Assembly: GCF_016110345.1 (NCBI RefSeq)
Contig: NZ_AP019011.1
Coordinates: 868,001-932,000, forward strand
Direction: 5' to 3'
Length of the DNA: 64,000 nucleotides
Source: Fluviibacter phosphoraccumulans
GTDB lineage: Bacteria; Pseudomonadota; Gammaproteobacteria; Burkholderiales; Rhodocyclaceae
Position numbers and translations under genes: made by a program. The notes below the pieces were generated by a model, which was given only the letters and a program-made list of their open reading frames with translations, was not told the DNA's origin and ran no database searches. Positions 23,538 through 30,257 of this stretch are shown piece after piece (position 1 is the stretch's first letter; each line of letters opens with the position of its first letter).

Positions 23538-24292
23538 ACATACTCACCCCCGACATCGCTAGGCAAATCATTGGTCGTGGTTGGCATGTGGCTACGCATG
23601 AATATAGAAATTACAAGGGCAATATCGAAGTTACTCAGGATGTTGGGCTTGATTACGACTATTGCACTCCAGAGGCGATGCAGATGCTCGTTGATTGGAA
23701 GCAGAAATTTCAATCATTCCAGGCCAACTTTAAGTCCATTGAGCCAGAGGTTGCTGGAAAGATAGCTAGGATCAATTGCAACTACCTGTATCTGCCAAAG
23801 CTTGAGGTCTTGGAGGTATCCGAGGCAAGGCGTCTGAGTCGTTCGATAGGAGATGTCTTACATATCGGGCTACAAACAGAACCCAGCCCAGAGGCCATAG
23901 AGGTATTCATTGACCAGTCCTACAATTTTGAGCAGTCCTGCAATTACTTGATTGATCTGCAACTGCCAACTTTATCGGTCGATAACGCACGTATTTTGGC
24001 GAAACACCCCAATGAGTTTTATCTGGAATTGCCGTTTCAGGCATTAACCCCAACTGCACTCGCTATTTTGTCGGGGCATATTGGTTTTCGCCTAAATCTA
24101 AGGCTTACGGGATTTGATGGTGTCAAAGCTCATGCTCAGCAAGTGCTTGAAGTTTTATCGAGAACGCCATGCAAGAGGGCCGTATGCGTGTACCTGGACG
24201 AAAACGTGGTTCGCTTTGAATCCGAGGAGCGAGACTGGGGCAGATGGAAACGGCGGATGGACAGAATGGGCAAATTGGCAGCCGAGCAATAG
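23534..24292 (+). CDS. Solenoid-repeat protein, paralogue 2 (unknown family)
   Basis: This 252-residue protein is related along its whole length to the gene before it (ILTPDIARQIIGRG; GLDYDYCTPEAMQMLVDWK; LYLPKLEVLEVSEARRLS; FYLELPFQALTPTALAIL). Repeats read as L.L..LP.LS...A.IL.KHP-type units, suggesting a leucine-rich-like solenoid, usually a binding surface. The C-terminus differs and is charged (RWKRRMDRMGKLAAEQ). Tandem duplication followed by divergence suggests two binding specificities or a heterodimer; this is inference. Confidence 0.6.
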   Translation: MNILTPDIARQIIGRGWHVATHEYRNYKGNIEVTQDVGLDYDYCTPEAMQMLVDWKQKFQSFQANFKSIEPEVAGKIARINCNYLYLPKLEVLEVSEARRLSRSIGDVLHIGLQTEPSPEAIEVFIDQSYNFEQSCNYLIDLQLPTLSVDNARILAKHPNEFYLELPFQALTPTALAILSGHIGFRLNLRLTGFDGVKAHAQQVLEVLSRTPCKRAVCVYLDENVVRFESEERDWGRWKRRMDRMGKLAAEQ

Positions 24293-24422
24293 ACGATTCG
24301 TCCATAACCAAACTATCTGTTTGGCCGATTTGGTTGGCACGGCAAGGCTTTTGATGCTGCTGGTGAGCATTCTGTAGAGCAGCAATGATTTTAATAGGAC
24401 GTTTAGAGAAACGAGTGGAGAG

Positions 24423-24818
24423 ATGACTGGCATTGCAGAAATAGGGCTTCTCTACAGCACTGTAAAGGTTGCTGGAGCCTTGGCTTTAGGCGGCATCGTT
24501 TCATCCAACTGTGCCTTTACCGATGAGAGGACTAACTGCGAAATCGTTACGCCTAGCTTGGAATATCAGGCCATCCAGAGATATGCCAATGAGGAAGTCA
24601 TCATTGTGGACATCAACTTGTCTGTGTACGGGGAGCCACATTGGATCAATAAGCGGTTGCATGCCCACGGGTGCAAGTTTGTGAGTGATGCCAAGGACGG
24701 CGATCAGGTCGTGGTTCGAGTTTATAAGGGGCTTTGGTGCAATGACATCAGCCTTACTAGGCAATCGACCGTAGATACTGATGCTAGTTTTGGTGAAGGT
24801 AAGACCCATGAGAATTGA
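24423..24818 (+). CDS. Hypothetical protein with hydrophobic N-terminus
   Basis: This 131-residue protein has an N-terminal hydrophobic stretch (VKVAGALALGGIVSSNCAF) that could be a signal or membrane anchor. A mixed alpha/beta region follows (EEVIIVDINLSVYG, WINKRLHAHGCKFVSDAKDG). No family recognised. The 3' end overlaps the next gene by 11 nt in another frame, so the two are coupled. Confidence 0.45.
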   Translation: MTGIAEIGLLYSTVKVAGALALGGIVSSNCAFTDERTNCEIVTPSLEYQAIQRYANEEVIIVDINLSVYGEPHWINKRLHAHGCKFVSDAKDGDQVVVRVYKGLWCNDISLTRQSTVDTDASFGEGKTHEN

Positions 24819-25401
24819 ATACATGCCGTCACGAGAGACCTATCCGGCTCCGTTAATCTGGGTTGGGGTAGCAGGTCTTGAGAAGTCGGAACTGCCGAAT
24901 ATCTCAGGAGCTATCTCAATCAACGGTCGGGATAAGGTAGATATTTCCCTGACGCTGATAGCTAATGATGTTGTTCGTATACAAGGACAACGCATAGATT
25001 TGGCTGTAACGGCCCATGGTAATGCATTGGAATCACCCTCTGCTTCGGTATTTCATCTTCTGGTAGGTATCTCGTTTGCGCCAGGTTTGATCGGTGTTGA
25101 TTGGGAGGATGTTTGCTCCTTGCTTGCTGCCGGTAGCAAGGGTGCATTGACTTCAATAGCAATGGGTCAGGATGTGATCTTTGAGCCGCTTATCAGAGAT
25201 CTGGTTGAACCACTACAAGGTGGGGTGAAGGCAATTATTGCTTGCTTGTATTTGCCTGAAGCCAAGTTCTTTAGCAGTAGCGTCGGTGTGGTCAATGAGC
25301 TGATCAAAGGGTTTGAGGGTATTACAGGGGAGTTTGTGCTGGGTGTGCCCATTGTTACTACAGACTTGCCGATCCTGAGCTTGATGCTGATTACTGACTG
25401 A
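24808..25401 (+). CDS. Protein resembling the FtsZ C-terminal domain
   Basis: This protein has 197 residues from ATG 24808. Residues of about 85-197 follow the FtsZ C-terminal subdomain: GLIGVDWEDVCSLLAAGSKG (compare the FtsZ T7 loop region with NVDFADV), then FEPLIRDLVEPLQGGVKAII, then VVNELIKGFEGITGEFVLGV and PIVTTDLPILSLMLIT. Both T7-loop aspartates are kept and the Asn is Gly. The GTP-binding Rossmann half and its GGGTGTG loop are absent; the first 80 residues are not recognised. The match is by reading, not by search. Such a protein could cap or poison FtsZ filaments (inference). Confidence 0.5.
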   Translation: MRIEYMPSRETYPAPLIWVGVAGLEKSELPNISGAISINGRDKVDISLTLIANDVVRIQGQRIDLAVTAHGNALESPSASVFHLLVGISFAPGLIGVDWEDVCSLLAAGSKGALTSIAMGQDVIFEPLIRDLVEPLQGGVKAIIACLYLPEAKFFSSSVGVVNELIKGFEGITGEFVLGVPIVTTDLPILSLMLITD

Positions 25402-25440
25402 GTATTTATCGACAATCATTACGTCTTAGCGAGAACCATC

Positions 25441-26775
25441 GTGAATCATCAACATTCTGGGCTGATAGAAGCATTAACCTTCGATACCTTTGTTAGCGCT
25501 AGCGGCAATAGAGCAGCCTTATCCGCCAGTAGAAATGCTGTGGCGATGTTGGGCCATGCCTGCAACCCACTGTTTATCTGTGGCCGATCAGCATCCGGGA
25601 AAACGCACCTCCTGCATGCAATAGGAAACGCGGTTCGCGAAGTGAACCCTAGTATGACAGTTGGTTACATAAGCACAGAGGATTATTGTGTCAGCGTGAC
25701 GACCGCTTATCGGAAGAAGTCCTTTGAGAACTTCCGGTCGAGGCTTAGAGCATTAGACCTGTTGCTGTTAGATGACGTGCAGTTGCTGAAGGACAAGTCA
25801 AGGTCACAGGAGGAGTTGGCTAGCCTGATTGATGCCCTCGTTCGGGACAAGAAGCAAGTTGTGATTGCTAGTGATGTACGGCCAGACGCACTGGAAGGAT
25901 TTAGTGAACGTCTTGTTACCAGATTAAGTTCCGGGGCTATTGTCCGAATCGACCCGGTTCGCCCGATTCCCTTAAAGGGGGTGGACCGGGCGGGAGAGCC
26001 TGCACTATCGGTTGATGACATTGCCAGAGCTGCTAAGCGGGTCGAGGGTGTGTTTTCTGGGGGAGAGCGAGACCCAGATCGTATTCCTAAGCTACTGGAA
26101 GCTATACGTCGGGTCTGGGTACAGGAGGGAACCGATCTTCGGTTAGGTCAGTTATTGATGAATCTGAGTGCGGAGCATGGTGTGGGCAACGACTTGTTCT
26201 ATGTCGAAGATGATCAGCTGGTGGAGTGGTTATCAGGTAAGGAACGGGCGCTTCGCCCAGATGGGCGACAGGTGGTGTTAATGCTAGAGACGACTGGAAT
26301 TCCTGTTGAGGAAAACCGGATTGTTGAGATAGCCATGCTGGAAGTTATCGAAGGGCGCATTACAAGGACGTACCACGCCTGTGTAGATCCGGGCATGGAA
26401 GTGAGTGATGGTGCAGCTTACTACCATGGCCTTACTACCGACTTTGTTAATGGACTACCCAAGTTTTCAGATATTACAGCTGAGGTTATCGCTTTTATTA
26501 GTAACGCTCAGTTAGTCGTATGGAATGAACGGTTTTGCGTACAGGCGCTTAATCAAGAGCTTGAAGCATTGGGGTTGCCTAACTTAGATGATCTGGCAGC
26601 TTCCGTTATCGTTGTTTGCAAGGAGTCCAGACGTCGATGGCCATCTGAAGAGAATGATATGGACCTTGTGTCTGTGCGTCTCGGAATCCCGTTGGTAGAT
26701 GAGCCACATCATGGTTTGGTTAAGGCAATCCAGTTACTTCGGAATTACCAAGCCCTACTGGCAATAGAGGATTGA
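25441..26775 (+). CDS. DnaA-like AAA+ ATPase fused to a degenerate DnaQ-like exonuclease domain
   Basis: This protein has 444 residues with a GTG start. Residues 10-170 match the DnaA/Hda AAA+ core: LTFDTFVSASGNRAAL, Walker A GRSASGKT (48-55), STEDYCVSVTTAYR, Walker B LLLLDDVQLL (107-116), VVIASDVRP sensor, and SERLVTRLSSG with Arg161 where DnaA has its box VII arginine. The DnaA DNA-binding domain IV is missing. Residues 220-265 carry a DLRLGQLLMN...DLFYVEDDQL motif known from small phage/plasmid proteins. Residues 276-440 match DnaQ (VVLMLETTG, HGLTTDFVNGLPKF, WNERFCVQAL, HHGLVKAI). The metal-binding aspartates are replaced (Met281, Cys366, Ala429), while Glu283 and His424 remain, so exonuclease activity is unlikely. 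Confidence 0.75.
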   Translation: MNHQHSGLIEALTFDTFVSASGNRAALSASRNAVAMLGHACNPLFICGRSASGKTHLLHAIGNAVREVNPSMTVGYISTEDYCVSVTTAYRKKSFENFRSRLRALDLLLLDDVQLLKDKSRSQEELASLIDALVRDKKQVVIASDVRPDALEGFSERLVTRLSSGAIVRIDPVRPIPLKGVDRAGEPALSVDDIARAAKRVEGVFSGGERDPDRIPKLLEAIRRVWVQEGTDLRLGQLLMNLSAEHGVGNDLFYVEDDQLVEWLSGKERALRPDGRQVVLMLETTGIPVEENRIVEIAMLEVIEGRITRTYHACVDPGMEVSDGAAYYHGLTTDFVNGLPKFSDITAEVIAFISNAQLVVWNERFCVQALNQELEALGLPNLDDLAASVIVVCKESRRRWPSEENDMDLVSVRLGIPLVDEPHHGLVKAIQLLRNYQALLAIED

Positions 26776-26776
26776 T

Positions 26777-26965
26777 TTGAGTCTCAATCCTAATGACTTA
26801 GCTGCTCTGGATGAAGACGCCAGAGAGTACTTTCATGAGCGAGCGGCTATCTATGAGTACTTGGGTGGGCACTCACGATCAGAAGCAGAAAAGATGGCTT
26901 GGGATGCAGTCATGAGATACCTGAAGCATCGAAGGGTAGGGGGTGAATCATGCGGAAACGATTAA
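26777..26965 (+). CDS. Small protein with ERAAIxEYxGG motif
   Basis: This 62-residue protein starts at TTG directly after the preceding stop. It contains YFHERAAIYEYLGGHSRSEA, a short motif that recurs in small proteins and primase-type proteins of integrative elements and plasmids. Its role is unknown. It overlaps the next gene by 16 nt. Tight spacing suggests it belongs to the same operon as the DnaA/DnaQ fusion. Confidence 0.55.
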   Translation: MSLNPNDLAALDEDAREYFHERAAIYEYLGGHSRSEAEKMAWDAVMRYLKHRRVGGESCGND

Positions 26966-27522
26966 GATTAAAGCGAAGCAGGGAGGGGCTGCATCATTGG
27001 CAATCGCTATATAGAAGCTCATATCCTAAGCGGGATCATCTCCACCAGTCTGCACCTTTGTTCCATAGAGCATTCAAGCGATGGCTTAATGAGAATCAGG
27101 ATAGGTTGGGAGTGCGATTGGTAATCACAGGACGACAACACGATAAGCTGTTACTCCGTTTTCTGGGCTATCCAGATTGCCTTTCTATATCCGTCTCGCC
27201 AGCTGAAATCTCTGTTGCAGTAAGTTTAGAGGGTCAGTTTGTCGATTACCTACTGTGCTTGGATATGTCGTCCCCAGTGATGAAGGATGGGGCGGTGTTC
27301 TGTGACTCCTGCCAGCCAGAGGGACGGGCTCTGTACCCTAGCCTTGATGCTTACTGGCGCGGCCACCAGTTTGAGGCCTTCGGCGACTGGCTAATCACTT
27401 CCTTCGTCCCGGCTAAATGGCTTGGCATATATCAGAACTGTGCGGTAATAAGTGTTCATGAGCCAGATCGTGAGGAGCTGCTACAGGCTATTCCGCTTAC
27501 CCGACCCGGTGACACACCCTAA
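26950..27522 (+). CDS. Hypothetical protein, last gene of left operon
   Basis: This 190-residue protein has a very basic N-terminus (MRKRLRLKRSREGLHHW), suggesting nucleic-acid contact. A mixed alpha/beta body follows with LGVRLVITGRQHDKLLLRFL and a Cys pair (FCDSCQPEG). No family recognised. It ends 10 nt before a convergent repressor gene, with a hairpin between. Confidence 0.45.
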   Translation: MRKRLRLKRSREGLHHWQSLYRSSYPKRDHLHQSAPLFHRAFKRWLNENQDRLGVRLVITGRQHDKLLLRFLGYPDCLSISVSPAEISVAVSLEGQFVDYLLCLDMSSPVMKDGAVFCDSCQPEGRALYPSLDAYWRGHQFEAFGDWLITSFVPAKWLGIYQNCAVISVHEPDREELLQAIPLTRPGDTP

Positions 27523-27533
27523 GGGGACCGGGT
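27504..27533. terminator. Possible bidirectional hairpin between convergent genes
   Basis: ACCCGGT (27504-27510) and ACCGGGT (27527-27533) form an exact 7-bp stem around 16 nt at the junction of two convergent genes. There is no T-tract, so efficiency as an intrinsic terminator is doubtful. Confidence 0.35.
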
Positions 27534-27790
27534 TAAACGGGAGTCTTGGATATACGCTCTGCGCGATCTAGCAGCGACCGCACGAACTGCGATAAATCGA
27601 CATCTAGGGCAAACGCCAGCTTGTAAAGTATCTGGAGCGTGGGTTGATTCTTGGCAAGCTCTAGTTTGGCTACATACGTCCTATTGACGCCAGCACGATG
27701 CGCCAGTTCCTCTTGGGATATTCCCAGTTCGGATCTTCGGAACCTCAGTTCATCCCCTAGTGCTTTTAGCAGATGGTCAGCATTGTGCAT
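27533..27790 (-). CDS. XRE-family repressor
   Basis: This protein of about 85 residues is almost wholly a lambda-type HTH domain: LRFRRSELGISQEELAHRAG, VNRTYVAKLELAKNQPTLQI, LYKLAFALDVDLSQFV. The start MHNADHLL at 27790 is used. It is divergent from the glycosylase-like gene (about 84 nt between starts), the layout of a locally acting repressor controlling that gene. Confidence 0.85.
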   Translation of the reverse strand: MHNADHLLKALGDELRFRRSELGISQEELAHRAGVNRTYVAKLELAKNQPTLQILYKLAFALDVDLSQFVRSLLDRAERISKTPV

Positions 27791-27874
27791 GACCAAACTT
27801 TGCCTAGCCGTTGGTGTTTCTGCACCCGCACATATGGTACAACTAGCTTTGTGTCATATCAGTGCGGAGAGGCT
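27791..27874. promoter_or_regulatory. Divergent promoter/operator region of repressor and glycosylase-like gene
   Basis: This is an 84-bp spacer between two divergent starts. It contains an ATATG(gta)...(tgt)CATAT dyad (about 27833-27858), which could be the XRE operator, and GGAGAGG as ribosome-binding site for the rightward gene. Exact promoter elements are not assigned. Confidence 0.4.
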
Positions 27875-28555
27875 ATGTCCAAGAGTGACGACAATCAGGA
27901 AAAGTGGCTAAATGAATTTCTCGAGGCGACAAAAGGAACCGAGTGGGTTACAAAGCTGACCGCGTTCTTAGGTACCAAGGAGCAACTTAGATTGCTGTTC
28001 CCGTCGGATATTGAGCCTGATGGTTCGTTTACGCCTACGAAAGGTGATGACGGTAAGCGTCGCGTCTTTGAGGCGTTTCGACTATTGAGTCCTATCGACG
28101 TAGAGTACCTTGTGATCGGGCTAGACCCCTATCCCGATGAGAAGCTTGCAACGGGCGTTGCCTTTTTGGTGCCGGAAGACAGTGGGAAGCCGACGCCGCC
28201 AAGCCTTAAGCATCTCACAGAGTGCCTGTTCCCAAAGAATGAACCTAACCTTGTGAAATGGTCTCAAGACAATGGGGTGTTACTAATCAATGCAGCCTTA
28301 ACATTTCCAATAGGTGGGAAAATATCAGGCGCGCATCTCCCAGATTGGATGGAATTCACGAAAGCGATAATCCGATTCCTTAAAATGACGAAGCCAGATA
28401 TAGAGATAATTGCCTTGGGTAAGGATGCGGCGAATGTAGCTAAAGAGGCGCTAATTAGATGTTGTATCCACCCCGCTGCAAGAGGCCTCAGCAAGGATAG
28501 GTTCAGAGAAGACTGGGGGGACTACGGCCCCTGTAAACGTGGAGGAAAAGGCTAA
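27875..28555 (+). CDS. Divergent uracil-DNA-glycosylase-superfamily protein
   Basis: This protein has 226 residues from ATG 27875 (SD GGAGAGG). Motifs align with family 1 UDG in order: VEYLVIGLDPYPDEKLATGV (compare GQDPYH; catalytic Asp kept, Gln and His changed), KPTPPSLKHLTECLF (compare PPSLxN), GVLLINAALTF (compare LLLNxxLTV) and CCIHPAARGLSKDRFRE (compare HPSPLS). The changed pocket residues suggest a base other than uracil. Location next to its own repressor on an integrated element fits a defence or accessory role, similar in concept to the anti-phage glycosylase Brig1; this is inference. Confidence 0.65.
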   Translation: MSKSDDNQEKWLNEFLEATKGTEWVTKLTAFLGTKEQLRLLFPSDIEPDGSFTPTKGDDGKRRVFEAFRLLSPIDVEYLVIGLDPYPDEKLATGVAFLVPEDSGKPTPPSLKHLTECLFPKNEPNLVKWSQDNGVLLINAALTFPIGGKISGAHLPDWMEFTKAIIRFLKMTKPDIEIIALGKDAANVAKEALIRCCIHPAARGLSKDRFREDWGDYGPCKRGGKG

Positions 28556-28562
28556 ATTGCCC

Positions 28563-28603
28563 GAATTGATTGCCTACGTCTCGGATAGACTAAGGCAATC
28601 AAT
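28563..28603. repeat. Hairpin arm pair interrupted by the IS481-type insertion
   Basis: GAATTGATTGCCT (28563-28575) and AGGCAATCAAT (28593-28603) are exact complements. Removing the IS and one target copy would extend the right arm to AGGCAATCAATTC, giving a 13-bp stem with a 17-nt loop just after the glycosylase-like gene. No T-tract follows. Confidence 0.6.
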
Positions 28604-29824
28604 TGTAGTAGTCGCGATCTGATCTGACAGGCACCCGGTTTGACGAAGTAATTGTCAGTTCAAGTTCAGCTGTTCAATGCGGTGATTTTATCTTGCCAGG
28701 CCTCCTTTCCGTCAATTAGCGTTTGCATTGGCGTGCGCCCACAGCACATCTTGCCTTGATGTGTTCGAGCATTGTTGTAGTACGACAGCCATTCATCCAG
28801 ATCGATTTGCAACTCGTCGATAGAGCGGTAAATTTTGCGTCGGAACGCGACCTGATAGAACTCTTGCAGGATGGTCTTGTGGAAGCGTTCACAGATACCG
28901 TTGGTCTGCGGATGCATCGCCTTGGTCTTGCTATGTTCAATGTCATTCAAGGCCAGATAGAGCTGATAGTCATGTGATTCCGGCTTGCCGCAATATTCAG
29001 TGCCGCGGTCAGTCAGGATACGGATCATGCCCATACCCTGTTCGGCAAAGAATGGCAGTACCCGGTCATTGAGTAGATCAGCCGCCGTGATCGGCGTCTT
29101 GGTGGTGTAGAGCTTGGCTGTCGCCCACTTGGAATAGGTGTCGACAAAGGTTTGCTGGTAAATGCGGCCTACACCCTTGATGGTGCCCACGTAGAAAGTG
29201 TCCTGGCTACCGAGGTAACCGGGGTGGGCTGTTTCTATCTCGCCATGGGCGACATCGTCGTCTTGCTTTCTCTCCAGCGCCTGAACCTGCGCCTCTGTCA
29301 GAATGCCGCCAGTTTCGGCCATATGGCGCTCTAACGCCAACAGCCGCTTCTTGAAAGATTCGAGGTCATGCCTAAGCCAGACGGATCGGACGCCAGAGGG
29401 CGAAACAAAGATGCCACGTTGCCGCAATTCATTGGAGACGCGTAGCTGCCCGAAAGCAGGTTGTTCCAAAGCAAATGCCGTAACCGCTGCCTCTGTCGCT
29501 TCTTCGACACGATTCTTCGGGTTTGGTTTACGTCGGTTAGCATCAATCAGTGCCTCGACGCCACCTTCGTCTCTGGCTGCCTGATACCGATAAAAGGTGT
29601 CACGGGAAAAGCCCATCACCTTGCAGGCACGAGACACGTTGCCAAGCTCGGCAGCAAGATTCAGCAAGCCGACCTTGTGTTTGATGACATTCTGTTGAAC
29701 ACTACTCATGGGGTTACTCCTTGTGCTTGCGCACTTTGGTTGATAAAGATTCGACACCTCTATCAAACCGGGTAACCCCACCCTTTGGCAAGGACTACTG
29801 TCAGATCAAGTCTGAACTACTACA
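28604..29824 (-). mobile_element. IS481-family insertion sequence (1,221 bp)
   Basis: Terminal repeats start TGTAGTAGT and share CTGATCTGACAG / TTGATCTGACAG at the inner side; the element ends TG...CA. A 7-bp duplication AATCAAT flanks it (28597-28603 and 29825-29831). It carries one transposase gene. The clean duplication indicates insertion into the element after it was assembled. Confidence 0.87.
28666..29706 (-). CDS. IS481-family transposase
   Basis: This protein has about 346 residues from MSSVQQNVIKHKV. N-terminal HTH: LLNLAAELGNVSRACKVMGF, SRDTFYRYQ. DDE core: FVDTYSKWATAKLY (Asp), RILTDRGTEYCGKPE (Asp), NGICERFHKTILQEFY (Glu). The C-terminal LSYYNNARTHQGKMCCGRTP is typical. The frame extends upstream to 29781 across the inverted repeat, but the Met at 29706 fits the family start. 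Intact. Confidence 0.92.
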   Translation of the reverse strand, partial: SSVQQNVIKHKVGLLNLAAELGNVSRACKVMGFSRDTFYRYQAARDEGGVEALIDANRRKPNPKNRVEEATEAAVTAFALEQPAFGQLRVSNELRQRGIFVSPSGVRSVWLRHDLESFKKRLLALERHMAETGGILTEAQVQALERKQDDDVAHGEIETAHPGYLGSQDTFYVGTIKGVGRIYQQTFVDTYSKWATAKLYTTKTPITAADLLNDRVLPFFAEQGMGMIRILTDRGTEYCGKPESHDYQLYLALNDIEHSKTKAMHPQTNGICERFHKTILQEFYQVAFRRKIYRSIDELQIDLDEWLSYYNNARTHQGKMCCGRTPMQTLIDGKEAWQDKITALNS

Positions 29825-29874
29825 AATCAATTCAGGGCGGCGATGTATTGAGTTGAACCTTGTGTAAGGGTGAC

Positions 29875-30240
29875 TTACTGCACGTAGTGAGCGAATACGG
29901 CATCCACCTCCTTTTTGTGCAGTGCGCGTTTTTCCTTGATGCCTTTTGGGAGTCCCACACGCCGGATATCTTGTAACCGCTTGAAGTAGGTGTCATTTGG
30001 AACCAAGAGCTGCTTGGGTTTGTCCTTCTTCTTGCAAACGATGATGGACGGTAGCAGAGGCAGGTTGTGCTTTGCATTCTCCGTCATCAGGATGCCAAGG
30101 AACATCGGAATGGGATTGGCATCGTTGGGCATTCCAGTCCGATACCCAAAATGGTTGTATAGCTCTGCGTAGGTGACCAAGTTAGTCTTTCCTGCCGCAT
30201 CCTTGAGATAATCACGTACGTTGTCTAATGTTGCTGTCAT
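29875..30240 (-). CDS. Hypothetical protein downstream of RepA-like ATPase
   Basis: This 121-residue protein has KTNLVTYAELYNHFGYRTGM, MFLGILMTENAKHNLPLLPS and IIVCKKKDKPKQLLVPNDTY, resembling small DNA-associated proteins of mobile elements, but I cannot assign a family. It follows the RepA-like gene by 17 nt in the same direction, so it is in the replication operon of the element. Confidence 0.5.
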   Translation of the reverse strand: MTATLDNVRDYLKDAAGKTNLVTYAELYNHFGYRTGMPNDANPIPMFLGILMTENAKHNLPLLPSIIVCKKKDKPKQLLVPNDTYFKRLQDIRRVGLPKGIKEKRALHKKEVDAVFAHYVQ

Positions 30241-30257
30241 GGTTTTATCCTATTGAT

